This document shows, in pieces, positions 42,025 through 51,300 of a stretch of DNA of 64,000 nt. The position numbers and the translations under genes were made by a program. Each line of letters starts with the position of its first letter. Position 1 is the first letter of the stretch. This DNA is from Shewanella canadensis (lineage in GTDB: Bacteria; Pseudomonadota; Gammaproteobacteria; Enterobacterales; Shewanellaceae): contig NZ_RXNU01000012.1 of the NCBI RefSeq assembly GCF_003966225.1, positions 93,271 through 157,270 on the forward strand, written 5' to 3'. The notes beneath the pieces are model-generated. The model was given only the letters and a program-made list of their open reading frames with translations, was not told the origin of the DNA and searched no databases.

Positions 42025-43515
42025 CTAGTATTTCGTGCCGCCAAGGGATTGGGCCTGATTGATGATATGGAAAATAACATTTTGCTCGATAACGCCCTGG
42101 GCCAGATGTGAACCCGGGCCTGTGGCATGTAAGCTGATATCTTCACCCGCATGAGTTTCACTTCCCATTGGAATAAGCGCCTGTTGCATAAAGTCTTTAT
42201 CTTGAGTGTCTACCGATGAAAGATCGTCACGCAGACCAATCACGGCACCGGGACCATTGGTGTAACCTAACGTGGTGTATGGCTTTCCATCGTCGGCGCT
42301 GGCCAGGTTGCCATCGACATTGTGAACTAAGCCTAAGATAGGATTTCCGCGTTTCGGGTAACCGGCAATAGTGAATACATGGCTATGATCCGCGGTAACC
42401 ATGATTAAGGTCTCTTCAGGATCGGTATTGTCGAGTGCGGCCTGCACCGCGTTTGAAAGCTCAACTGTGTCAGCCAGTGCACGGTGTGCGTTGCCAGCAT
42501 GGTGGGCGTGGTCTATTCGACCCGACTCAACAATTAACAGGTAGCCCTGCTCATTCTTCTTTAGTATGTCGATAGACTTAGTGGTCATCTGTGTAAGCGA
42601 GGGCTCACCGGCCGTATCATCGGCCCTGTCTGCCTCATACTCCATGTGTGAAGAGTTAAACAAGCCCAGCAGGTGGTCCGTCGCACTTGTGTCTATGGCA
42701 TCGAACTCGGCCTTATTCCACACGTAAGCAGAGTTGCTGAAGTTTTCGGTCCAGGTTCTAGTCAGGTCTACGCCATCGGCTCGACGGCCTGACTTGTCTT
42801 CGCCATCTGTAACCGTATTCGGGAGGAAGTTACGTCGGCCGCCACCGAGAGCCACAGAAAGCGCATTTGCTTCATCACGCATCACAAGCTGGTATGCGAT
42901 ATCTTTGCACTCATTTGCAATGGCCTCCGCCGGTAGATTGCTGTCAGCTTCCCAGTTACGTTCCGGGGTATTTGAGTAGGTGGCTGCCGGCGTTGCATGG
43001 GTAATACGTGCGGTACTGACAACACCAGTGGATAGTCCTTTTTCATTGGCAAGGTCGACGAGAGTGATCAATTCATTCCCTTTAGATGACAAGCAGTTAC
43101 CGCGTAGGCTGGTATCGGAGACAGATAATACGCCTGCCTTAGACTTAACGCCTGTGGCCATCGCTGTCATGGTGCCTGCAGAATCAGGAGTCTGCTGGTT
43201 GGTATTATAGGTTTTAACTAATGCCGTATTTGGAAAGTTCTCGAAGCTGAGAAAGTTCTCTTCACCACCTTTATTGCCTTGAACTTGTTGCCCCTGATAG
43301 ATCCTGGCGGCGGTCAAGGTTGAGATCCCCATACCATCACCGACAAAAAGAATGACGTTTTTAGCCTTCACTTTAGTCTGTTGTTCAGTTTTTTCCGCGA
43401 CCTTAAGCGCGCTGGCTTTAAACCATTCGCTGTCAGTCTGCGTCGATGGTAACAGGGCAGCATTGGCTGCCATAGTCACTAAACTGCATGAAACGAGCGC
43501 AGCTACAGTTTTCAT
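42025..43515 (-). CDS. alkaline phosphatase, secreted
   Basis: About 496 residues from the ATG at 43515 (MKTVAALVSCSLVTMAANA, a signal peptide); an in-frame GTG lies further out at 43533. PhoA family: FVGDGMGIST, nucleophile Ser113 in TPDSAGTMTAMA, ESGRIDHAHHAGN, TADHSHVFTIAGYP and GSETHAGEDISLHATGPG. It is clearly paralogous to the downstream lipoprotein phosphatase across the whole catalytic domain but has no lipobox and no collagen-like linker, so the pair probably puts one soluble and one anchored enzyme in the envelope. I found no clear Pho box upstream. Confidence 0.92.
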   Translation of the reverse strand: MKTVAALVSCSLVTMAANAALLPSTQTDSEWFKASALKVAEKTEQQTKVKAKNVILFVGDGMGISTLTAARIYQGQQVQGNKGGEENFLSFENFPNTALVKTYNTNQQTPDSAGTMTAMATGVKSKAGVLSVSDTSLRGNCLSSKGNELITLVDLANEKGLSTGVVSTARITHATPAATYSNTPERNWEADSNLPAEAIANECKDIAYQLVMRDEANALSVALGGGRRNFLPNTVTDGEDKSGRRADGVDLTRTWTENFSNSAYVWNKAEFDAIDTSATDHLLGLFNSSHMEYEADRADDTAGEPSLTQMTTKSIDILKKNEQGYLLIVESGRIDHAHHAGNAHRALADTVELSNAVQAALDNTDPEETLIMVTADHSHVFTIAGYPKRGNPILGLVHNVDGNLASADDGKPYTTLGYTNGPGAVIGLRDDLSSVDTQDKDFMQQALIPMGSETHAGEDISLHATGPGSHLAQGVIEQNVIFHIINQAQSLGGTKY

Positions 43516-43881
43516 ATTAATCACTATCATCACCCTTAAATTATTGAGTTTATTTTGAGACTAGCTGGTTAACGCGATGATAGTCGGTGATCTATATGAC
43601 GAGCAGAGGACACTAATGTTGAGCTTTTGTGACTGTGAAATGAGTTAGGTTAGGGACTAGATGGGCTATGGTATTTCGTCTGGAGTTAATCAGTGACGGC
43701 AACACCTCTATTCTTGTTCGATGTGAAGTGAGAAATAAAGTGACTCATTTGTCGATGGTTTGCATGAATGTCGACGAGAAAGGTATGCCACAGGCACATG
43801 GGAAAAGAGCCAGCGCCGCTTAGCGGGCAATAAACATTACCTATTTCGGCCCGGAGCGATAACCGGGCCAACTATACAGAG
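43516..43881. other. 366-bp gap, no gene supported
   Basis: Promoter of the phosphatase pair. A TCAT-type motif occurs in the right direction (about 43570-43600) but at the wrong spacing for a Pho box. The 61-codon frame in it looks random. Confidence 0.4.
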
Positions 43882-44097
43882 TTAGTCTTTTTTGCTTAGA
43901 TCGTCGTTAACCGATTTTACAGCATCGCGGGATGCATGACCTATGGCCTTAGTTGTGTCTCTCGTCGCATGACCAATTTCAGTTGTCACCTCTTTGGTGG
44001 TGTCTCCGATTATACGTCCCGTTTCTTTAAGCTCCGCACAGGCTGATAGGGTAATGAGAGTGGCAAGGATCAATGTTAGTGATAGTGATTTAGTCAT
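43882..44097 (-). CDS. small lipoprotein with 11-residue repeats
   Basis: 71 residues. Signal peptide with lipobox LSAC (C20). The mature part consists of three 11-residue repeats, IGDTTKEVTTE, IGHATRDTTKA and IGHASRDAVKS, which form an amphipathic helix. It is probably an outer-membrane-anchored helix of unknown function, with some likeness to entericidin-type small lipoproteins. Own gene, about 160 bases from the NADH dehydrogenase terminator. Confidence 0.7.
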   Translation of the reverse strand: MTKSLSLTLILATLITLSACAELKETGRIIGDTTKEVTTEIGHATRDTTKAIGHASRDAVKSVNDDLSKKD

Positions 44098-44199
44098 GGT
44101 TACTCTTATGTGAATTGCTTATGCCAATAACTCAATAAGGTGATTGGTATGAGTGATAAATGTTGTCGATTGTTTGTTATTTTAACCTTTTTTTCAGAA

Positions 44200-44224
44200 A
44201 TGAAAAAGCCTCCCTTCGGAGGCT
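44200..44224 (-). terminator. intrinsic terminator of the NADH dehydrogenase gene
   Basis: On the minus strand AAGCCTCC-GAAG-GGAGGCTT followed by T4-5, 32 bases after the stop codon. Confidence 0.88.
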
Positions 44225-44256
44225 TCATGTGACAACTGTTGGTTTACTCCCCGAGG

Positions 44257-45558
44257 TTAGTGAAGCTTCAGGTGAGGATGAATAATGCGGCTGATCCCCT
44301 TGGCAAACATCAGCAAGGTCCCTTTAAATACACCGTGAAGCTCGATCAAGTGTCTGCGATACAAGGAGGTATAGACGAACCTGGCTATCTTACCTTCGAC
44401 CAATACGCCTCCTCCCATGAATGACATCAAGTTACCCACGGTATGAAATTTAGACAAGTTAACCAATGAGCCCAGATCTTTATAAACGTATTCGTGGCAA
44501 GGTGATTTATCTTCCAGCATCAGGCTGATGTTATCCGCCGTCATCAATGCCATCTGTCTTGCCGACTGGCCTCTTGGCGGGACCCAGCTTCCATCTTCCT
44601 GTGGGCAGGCTGCGCAATCTCCAATGGCAAAGATATGGGGATCGCGGGTTGTCTGCATATTTTGCTTAACCATAACCTGGTTGATATGGTTACTCTCAAG
44701 CTCACCAATTTCATTCAAGAAATCGGGTGCCTTAACTCCCGTTGACCAAATAACCATATCCGCAGGGATCTGTTGTCCCTCGGTAGTATGTAATCCTTCG
44801 GGGGTGACTTCACTGATACGGGTACTGGTAAGCACATTGACACCAATTGCGGTAAGCTCCTTCGCTACCGAATCCGAGATCTCTTTTTTCTCTACTTTAG
44901 GTAAAATTCGCTCATCGGCTTCGACCAAGGTTATCTCTAACAGGCTGCTATCGATTTTGTAACCAAAACCGCTGAGCTGATCGACGGCGTGATGCATTTC
45001 GGCAGACATCTCAACTCCGGTGGCCCCCGCTCCAACAACAGAAATTTTTATCTTCTCATCCAGCTGGTGGTGGCTCGCATAGCGCATGAATTTATTGAGT
45101 AACATGCTGCGGATCTGCATAGCCTGCTCTGTACTGTCTAAGAAGACACAGTGCTCGCGCACACCCGGGATCTTGAAGTCATTGGCAATACTGCCGATGG
45201 CAATAACCAGATAGTCATAACTGATACGACGTGCCGGCAACAGTTCTTCACCGGAATCATCCATAATAGGCGCTAAGATAACCTGTTTATTATCACGATC
45301 AATATTGGTCATAGCACCTTGCTGAAAATGATAACCATGATTGGCGGCATGACCTCGATAACTGAGGGCATCTATACCGATATCCAGTGCGCCGGTGGCA
45401 ACCTCATGGAGCAATGGCTTCCAGACGTGGCTCTCGGCACAATCAATTAGAGTGACCCGAGCTTTCCCCTTTTTTCCAAGTTTACGACCTAGTTTTGTGG
45501 CGATCTCCATACCACCAGCACCACCACCGACGATGACTATATTGACCATTTCTTGCAT
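44257..45558 (-). CDS. ndh: type II NADH dehydrogenase
   Basis: 433 residues, no transmembrane helices but a C-terminal amphipathic region, as in the peripheral NDH-2 enzymes. FAD motif VIVGGGAGGMEIATKLG at the N-terminus, NADH motif SVVGAGATGVEMSAEM near 170, and the second FAD site HIFAIGDCAACP near 310. It transfers electrons from NADH to quinone without pumping protons. The start MQEMVNIVIVGG follows AAGGAT at a somewhat long distance; M4 is an alternative start. Confidence 0.93.
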   Translation of the reverse strand: MQEMVNIVIVGGGAGGMEIATKLGRKLGKKGKARVTLIDCAESHVWKPLLHEVATGALDIGIDALSYRGHAANHGYHFQQGAMTNIDRDNKQVILAPIMDDSGEELLPARRISYDYLVIAIGSIANDFKIPGVREHCVFLDSTEQAMQIRSMLLNKFMRYASHHQLDEKIKISVVGAGATGVEMSAEMHHAVDQLSGFGYKIDSSLLEITLVEADERILPKVEKKEISDSVAKELTAIGVNVLTSTRISEVTPEGLHTTEGQQIPADMVIWSTGVKAPDFLNEIGELESNHINQVMVKQNMQTTRDPHIFAIGDCAACPQEDGSWVPPRGQSARQMALMTADNISLMLEDKSPCHEYVYKDLGSLVNLSKFHTVGNLMSFMGGGVLVEGKIARFVYTSLYRRHLIELHGVFKGTLLMFAKGISRIIHPHLKLH

Positions 45559-45969
45559 GAGTTTAATTATCCTTTAACTAATTAATAATGAAGAGGTTTA
45601 ATCATACATAGGATTGGCAGATGACTCTGTTTCGTTGTTTTCCAATCACGACCAATAATGTTTTCTAATTTTTATGAACAGATTAATGGCTGAAAAAGTG
45701 TAACAGTACCTATAAAAATCGGCAATTGGATAGAAATGAGTGGTAAAGTCGTTAGATTTTACAATGTTTAGTGTTAGTTATTGATTTTTTATGGTGTTAT
45801 TTTTTTACCATTAAACTTATCTGGTGCTTTTCCTGGGGGAGGGAAAGTATGAAAGTGTGATCTGTGCAGAATTTGGTCGGGTTGGAACGTGAACTGCCTC
45901 ATCAATTGAGGCAGTTTCATTATATATTAAAGGCATTTAATTGCTAAAGAGTGAAAACGTTCATCTATA
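45559..45969. other. 411-bp gap with one hairpin
   Basis: Contains the inverted repeat AACTGCCTCA / TGAGGCAGTT (about 45892-45918), which ends 52 bases from the next gene (minus) and lacks a good T-run. No gene recognised. Confidence 0.5.
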
Positions 45970-46332
45970 TTAAAGACCTGCGATCTTGTCGCTATAGTCT
46001 GCGATAAGGTGCTGCATAATCTCTTCGACTGATGTGTCTTTAGTCGCGTCATCCATAAATATTTTGAAAGTAACCAAAGCGTGGCCATCGCCTCTGAGTC
46101 GACTGGTTTGCATCGCAAAGTATGCGCTTTCATCCTCGGCTTCACGAACGACAAAACCATCAATCTCAAAAATACGGTGACCCGAACGGCCATGCCATTT
46201 AGTGATTCTGCTTAAGCCAATTTCGCAAGACTGATTAAATTCTACATGGTTTTGCCAGGTGGTTGGATGTGCAGGGTCCTTAATGTGTGGGCATCGAACT
46301 GTATAGTTGTAGACATGGGAAATTGCTGTCAT
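45970..46332 (-). CDS. hypothetical protein
   Basis: 120 residues, soluble, no signal peptide: MTAISHVYNYTVRCPHIKDP... with a beta-rich middle (SGHRIFEIDGFVVREAEDESAYFAM) and an alpha/beta end (EEIMQHLIADYSDKIAGL). I do not recognise the family. AGGT stands 7 bases before the ATG and codon use is like that of the neighbours, so I think the gene is real. No operon partner. Confidence 0.65.
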   Translation of the reverse strand: MTAISHVYNYTVRCPHIKDPAHPTTWQNHVEFNQSCEIGLSRITKWHGRSGHRIFEIDGFVVREAEDESAYFAMQTSRLRGDGHALVTFKIFMDDATKDTSVEEIMQHLIADYSDKIAGL

Positions 46333-46985
46333 ATATTACCTACCTGTTTTCGGATACTGTTGCCATCATAGGCATCGCTATTCAATTTGGTCAACTTTAT
46401 TTGTTCTTATTCATATACGTTTACTCTTCCGGTTAACGTAATAAGTCAGAAGTTATTCAAGCTGGTCTGACTCTTTTTTAGCATGAGTTTATTACCTATA
46501 ACCTTGTGCTAGATCTCACTTTTACCACTGTTTTAAAACTTGCTTCGCTTTCGGTTAATAAAGCAACAGCTAATTGACAGTTTTTTGATTTATTTGGTCA
46601 ATGATCATTAATACCAATCGGTATAAAGATGATTTTTCCTGAGAGTTTTTGAGGATTTGTGAATAGAGCTTATACCGATTGGTATTATCTATCAGTAAAG
46701 CTGATGCTATCTGATTTTCCTACTTTTGATTTTTAAAGGAGAATTCACCAGATTCAAAATCTAGAATAAAGCTAGGCTAAATATCTTTGCTTTTGCATCA
46801 CTTTAGAGTCGTTTACCCGTATTGGGAGCTTAAGGCTTAAGGAATAGTTGCATTAAAAGGTTTGTCACCGTTTTTTGACTGTTAGTATTATGAAATAAAC
46901 TTGTAAACAGGTTTCAATAAATCTTTTATCTGCTTATAATTTCTTGAAAATAATCTAAATTTATAAACTCTTATCGGAGGCCTGT
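46333..46985. other. 653-bp gap, contains a small inverted-repeat element
   Basis: Only the element at 46609-46687 stands out. The remainder is AT-rich promoter-like sequence before the efflux operon; a TetR-type operator might be expected here but no clear long palindrome other than this element is seen. Confidence 0.45.
46609..46687. repeat. 79-bp element with 18-bp perfect inverted ends
   Basis: TAATACCAATCGGTATAA (46609-46626) and its exact reverse complement (46670-46687) flank 43 bp. Each arm contains the palindromic motif found singly at 7593 and 20092. It may be a minimal mobile element or a paired operator. Confidence 0.7.
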
Positions 46986-48164
46986 ATGGCTGTTCAAACC
47001 GTTTCAAAATTTAAATGGGGAATTCTCTTCATCGCAGGTTTACAGCTTACTGCATGCGGTGAGGCTCCGGCGCCCAGACAGGCCATGTTACCAAGTGTGA
47101 TAGTCAACACCGCTAAAACGGAAGAGATCCAGTCAAAAACGGAGATTGTTGGCCGTACCAATGCGTCAGAAGATGTCACCATAAAATCTCAAATTCAGGG
47201 GCAGTTACTTCAAAGAACGTTCGTCGAAGGTGACGATGTGACTGCTGGGGATCTTCTGTTCGAGATAGACCCTGCTACGTACGTCGCTGAGTTAGCTCAA
47301 CACAAAGCAGTGTTAAAGCAGGCATTCGCTTCGCGTGATGTCGCCGTCATGAACTGGGAGCGTGGTAGACGCTTACTGCCAGACGGCATGATCAGCGCTC
47401 AGGATATGGATGAACTCACCACGCGTAAACTCACGACTGCGGCAGGTGTTGTTCAGGCTGAGGCTGCGGTGCAAGGTGCCGAGCTGCAGTTAAGCTATAC
47501 CAAGGTATATGCACCTATTTCCGGACGTATCAGTAATGCTATGGTCAGTACCGGTGACATCATCACCCCAAATTCAGACATGGCTAACCTGGTTCAACTG
47601 CAACCTATGTGGGTTAATTTTCAGGTTGCTGAAAAAGCCTTGATTAACGCTAAGCAAAACTTTTCTAAGGCGGCCGATAGAGAGATACAGATTTCGGATA
47701 TCGTTATCAGCCTGCGACTGCCAAATGGCTCTATGTTTAACGAAACGGGTTTTATCGATTTTGTAAGTAACAGAGTCGATGCGGCGACGGGCACTTTACC
47801 CATTCGAGCCACATTCAAAAACGGTGCGAAAATGATGTTGCCGGGAATGTTTGTCACGCTCGTGATTGAATCTCCGGTAAAAGAGAACGCATTGCTAATC
47901 CCACAAGCGGCGGTTCAGGAAGATCAACAGGGCCGATTTGTGATGGTGCTAAATGATCAAGATATGGTTGAAAAACGAATTGTTGAACTTGGAGAGCGTT
48001 TTGGTATCGATTGGCGTGTGATAAGCGGATTGAATGATGGAGAACGCATCGTCGTAGACGGACTGCAGAAAATTCGCCCGGGTATTCAGGTGAAGGCGGT
48101 TGAGCAAGAAGTTGTGCCGTTTAAAGAGTCTCAGTCATCACCCGATAGTAATACGTCAAAATAA
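46986..48164 (+). CDS. RND efflux periplasmic adaptor (first system)
   Basis: 392 residues. Lipoprotein signal LQLTACGE. HlyD/AcrA layout: barrel-sandwich (IQGQLLQRTFVEGDDVTAGDLLFEID), alpha-hairpin (about 95-160), lipoyl half with AELQLSYTKVYAPISGRIS, beta-barrel and membrane-proximal domain (VVDGLQKIRPG). The adaptor connects the RND pump encoded downstream to a TolC-type channel, not in this window. Eight bases separate its stop from the first upstream ORF of the pump gene. GGAGG stands before the ATG (TCGGAGGCCTGT). Confidence 0.92.
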   Translation: MAVQTVSKFKWGILFIAGLQLTACGEAPAPRQAMLPSVIVNTAKTEEIQSKTEIVGRTNASEDVTIKSQIQGQLLQRTFVEGDDVTAGDLLFEIDPATYVAELAQHKAVLKQAFASRDVAVMNWERGRRLLPDGMISAQDMDELTTRKLTTAAGVVQAEAAVQGAELQLSYTKVYAPISGRISNAMVSTGDIITPNSDMANLVQLQPMWVNFQVAEKALINAKQNFSKAADREIQISDIVISLRLPNGSMFNETGFIDFVSNRVDAATGTLPIRATFKNGAKMMLPGMFVTLVIESPVKENALLIPQAAVQEDQQGRFVMVLNDQDMVEKRIVELGERFGIDWRVISGLNDGERIVVDGLQKIRPGIQVKAVEQEVVPFKESQSSPDSNTSK

Positions 48165-48172
48165 GGACCGCC

Positions 48173-48268
48173 ATGATGAGTGATTTTTTTATAAACAGGT
48201 TCATAAAATTGAGCGTTTGTTTAGACGGGCAGGATCTGAATCTGAGTGAAGGGGGCTGTAATGATTAG
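48173..48268 (+). CDS. upstream ORF 1: duplicated start of the RND pump gene
   Basis: 31 codons (MMSDFFINRFIKLSVCL...GGCND). The opening is a second version of the pump start MISEFFINRPKFAFV, and the DNA matches 48261 and 48343 across about 45 bases. AAGGA stands 5 bases before its ATG. The stop TAG is inside ATGATTAG, whose ATG starts the next ORF, so translation may be coupled. Whether the peptide is made is unknown. Confidence 0.5.
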   Translation: MMSDFFINRFIKLSVCLDGQDLNLSEGGCND

Positions 48269-48350
48269 TGAGTTTTTTATTAACAGATTCATAAGATTGA
48301 GCGTTTGTTTAGGCGGGTTGGGTCTGAATGAAGGGGACTGCAATGATTAG
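48261..48350 (+). CDS. upstream ORF 2: duplicated start of the RND pump gene
   Basis: 29 codons (MISEFFINRFIRLSVCL...GDCND). It is preceded by GAAGGGG and ends in the same ATGATTAG overlap with the true pump start at 48343. It matches ORF 1 at about 80 percent over 80 bases. Tandem duplication of the pump's 5' end explains both. Confidence 0.5.
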   Translation: MISEFFINRFIRLSVCLGGLGLNEGDCND

Positions 48351-51300
48351 CGAGTTTTTTATTAACAGGCCTAAGTTCGCGTTTGTTATTTCGACTGTGT
48401 TGACCTTGGTTGGACTTATCTCGATTCCTATTTTGTCGGTGTCTGAATTTCCTGAAATTGCGCCACCGCAAATTAACGTGTCTACGAGTTATTCCGGTGC
48501 GAGTGCCGGTGTGGTTAAAGATACCATAGCTCAGCCACTAGAGGCTGAGGTCAATGGCGTCGAAGGCATGCTCTATATGGAGTCAAAGAGTGCCAACGAT
48601 GGAAGTTATGCATTAAATGTGACATTCGAAGTGGGCACCGATGCCGATATGGCACAGGTTAAAGTACAAAACAGAGTGCAACAGGCGATGCCGCGTCTGC
48701 CCGAAGAGGTTAAACGTCAGGGGGTTAAAGTCGAGAAGCAGAGCCCGAATATGTTGATGGTCGTGAATCTGGTTTCCCCCAACGAGACCTTCGACTCGCT
48801 GTTTATTACTAACTATGCCGGATTGAATATCAAGGATGCGCTTGCTCGTCAAAATGGTGTCTCTAAGGTTCAGGTTATCGGCTCGCTCGATTACGCAATT
48901 CGGATCTGGCTCGATCCCAATCAAATGGCCAGCTTTGGCGTGACAGCAAAGGACGTTATTGCTGCTTTGCAGGAGCAAAATATTCAAGTGGCAGCAGGAC
49001 GCATCGGTGCGGCGCCTGTGGATCCTGACCAGCAGTTTCAATACACCTTACAAACTAAGGGGCGCTTGAAAGATCCACAGGAATTTAAGGATGTTATGAT
49101 CCGAGCGAACAACGATGGTTCCAAAGTCGTTGTCAGCGATGTGGCCCGTGTCGAGTTAGGTTCTCAAACCTATGATGCACAGGGTAAGTTAAACAATAAG
49201 CCTTCGGCAATTATTGCTGTTTATCAGTCACCTGATGCTAATGCATTGGAAGTCGCCGCCGGAATTAAAACCGAAATGGCTAAGCTGTCAGAGCGTTTTC
49301 CAACGGATCTGGAATACGAAGTGCTTTATGACACGACTGAGTTCGTTGAAACTTCGATTAAAGAGGTAGTACAAACACTCTTTATCTCTATCACACTGGT
49401 TGTGTTAGTTGTTTATATCTTCCTGCAGGATGCCCGCTCGACTCTGGTTCCCGGTATTGCGATTCCGGTTTCCTTGATTGGTACCTTTGCGTTCCTGCTT
49501 CTGTTTGGCATGAGCATTAATACCGTGTCTCTGTTCGCTTTAATCTTAGCCATTGGTATTGTGGTCGATGATGCGATCGTGGTGGTAGAGAACGTGACTC
49601 GTCTGATGCAGGATGAAGGCCTATCTCCAAAGGAGGCGACATCTAAGGCGATGAAGGAGGTTACCGGCCCCATTATTGCCACCACGCTGGTGTTGCTTGC
49701 CGTATTTGCTCCCACGGCCGTTATGCCCGGGATCACGGGGCAGATGTATGCGCAGTTCTCTGTGACCATCTGTATCGCCGTACTTATCTCCTCGATAAAC
49801 GCGCTAACCTTGAGTCCGGCGCTATGTGCCTCACTACTCAGAGCACCTAAACAACATGAAACAGGTTTTCATGCCTCGTTTAATAAATACTTTGAACGTT
49901 TCACCGGTAAGTACATGGGACTCGTCTCATCATTGACCCGTAAACTTTCTTTAGTGGTTGTGGTTTATGTGTGTTTAATTGCGGTCACGGGCGGAGTGGC
50001 AAAAATCTTACCTTCAGGTTTTGTGCCTATGGAAGATAAGAAAGCCTTTATGGTCGATATCCAACTCCCCGATGGTGCATCACTTAACCGCACCGAAGAG
50101 GTGATGAAAGAGTTAGTCGAGTTGACTCTGGCTGAACCTGGTGTTGAGAATGTGATCCACGCCAGTGGTTTCAGTATCTTAACCGGTTCTGTATCGTCCA
50201 ATGGTGGTTTGATGATCGTTACTCTCTCCTCCTGGGAGGAGCGAGATACTCCAGATATGGTCGAGGCGGCTATCGTGGCTAAGCTGCAGGTTAAATATGC
50301 GGCTAATCCTTCGGTGAAAGCCATGGCGTTCTCATTGCCTCCAATTCCAGGTGTGGGTAGCGTGGGAGGATTTGAGTTTGTGCTGCAGGATACTCAAGGT
50401 CGTTCACCTCAAGAGTTGGCTTCTGTTATGCGAGCCTTGATCATGGAAGCTAATTCACAGCCTGAAATTGCCATGGCGTTTAGTAACTTCCGTGCCGATG
50501 TCCCGCAGATGTATGTGGATGTCGATAGGGATAAAGCCAAGGCGTTAGGGATCTCATTGAACGAGATATTCACAACTATGCAGACCATGCTTGGGTCTAT
50601 GTATGTGAATGACTTTAACCGTTACGGTAAGGTGTTTAGAGTTATTGTGCAGGCCGAAGGTGAGTTTCGTAATTCGGATAGGGATATTTCCAGTTTCTAC
50701 GTGCGCTCGGCAAGTGGTGAGATGGTGCCTCTGAGTACGCTGGTGACGGTGACGCCTATCTTAGGCCCCGATGTGATGAACGCTTATAATATGTTCAACT
50801 CAACCACGATTAACGGTTTCCCTGCGGCTGGGTTTAGCTCTGGTGATGCGATTCAGGCGATGGAGCGTGCGGCTGCGATTAGCTTACCGACGGGGTATAC
50901 CTACGAATGGACGGGTCAAACCTATCAAGAGATTAAGGCGGGTAACCTTGCGCCGTTGATCTTTGGTCTGGCGTTAGTGTTCACTTATCTGTTTCTGGTG
51001 GCTCAGTATGAGAGTTGGACTATTCCGTTTGCGGTCATGCTGGCGGTACCTATTGCTTTGCTTGGGGCCTTCCTCAATATTTGGCTGATGGGAACAGACT
51101 TGAACCTCTATGCCCAGATTGGTTTGGTACTCTTGATAGGCCTCGCTTGTAAGAATGCTATTTTGATCGTTGAGTTTGCAAAGCAGTTAAGAGAGGAGGG
51201 TAAGAGTATTCTCGATGCGGGTGAAACGGCTGCCAGACTGCGTTTTCGTGCGGTATTAATGACCGCCTTCTCCTTCCTGCTTGGTGTGCTTCCTCTGGTC

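Noticed and set aside
43686..43871. 61-codon minus-strand ORF upstream of the phosphatases
   Set aside because: No ribosome-binding site, no family, low coding character.
44239..44424. Plus-strand ORF antisense to ndh
   Set aside because: Shadow of the ndh frame, crossing its stop codon; no support.
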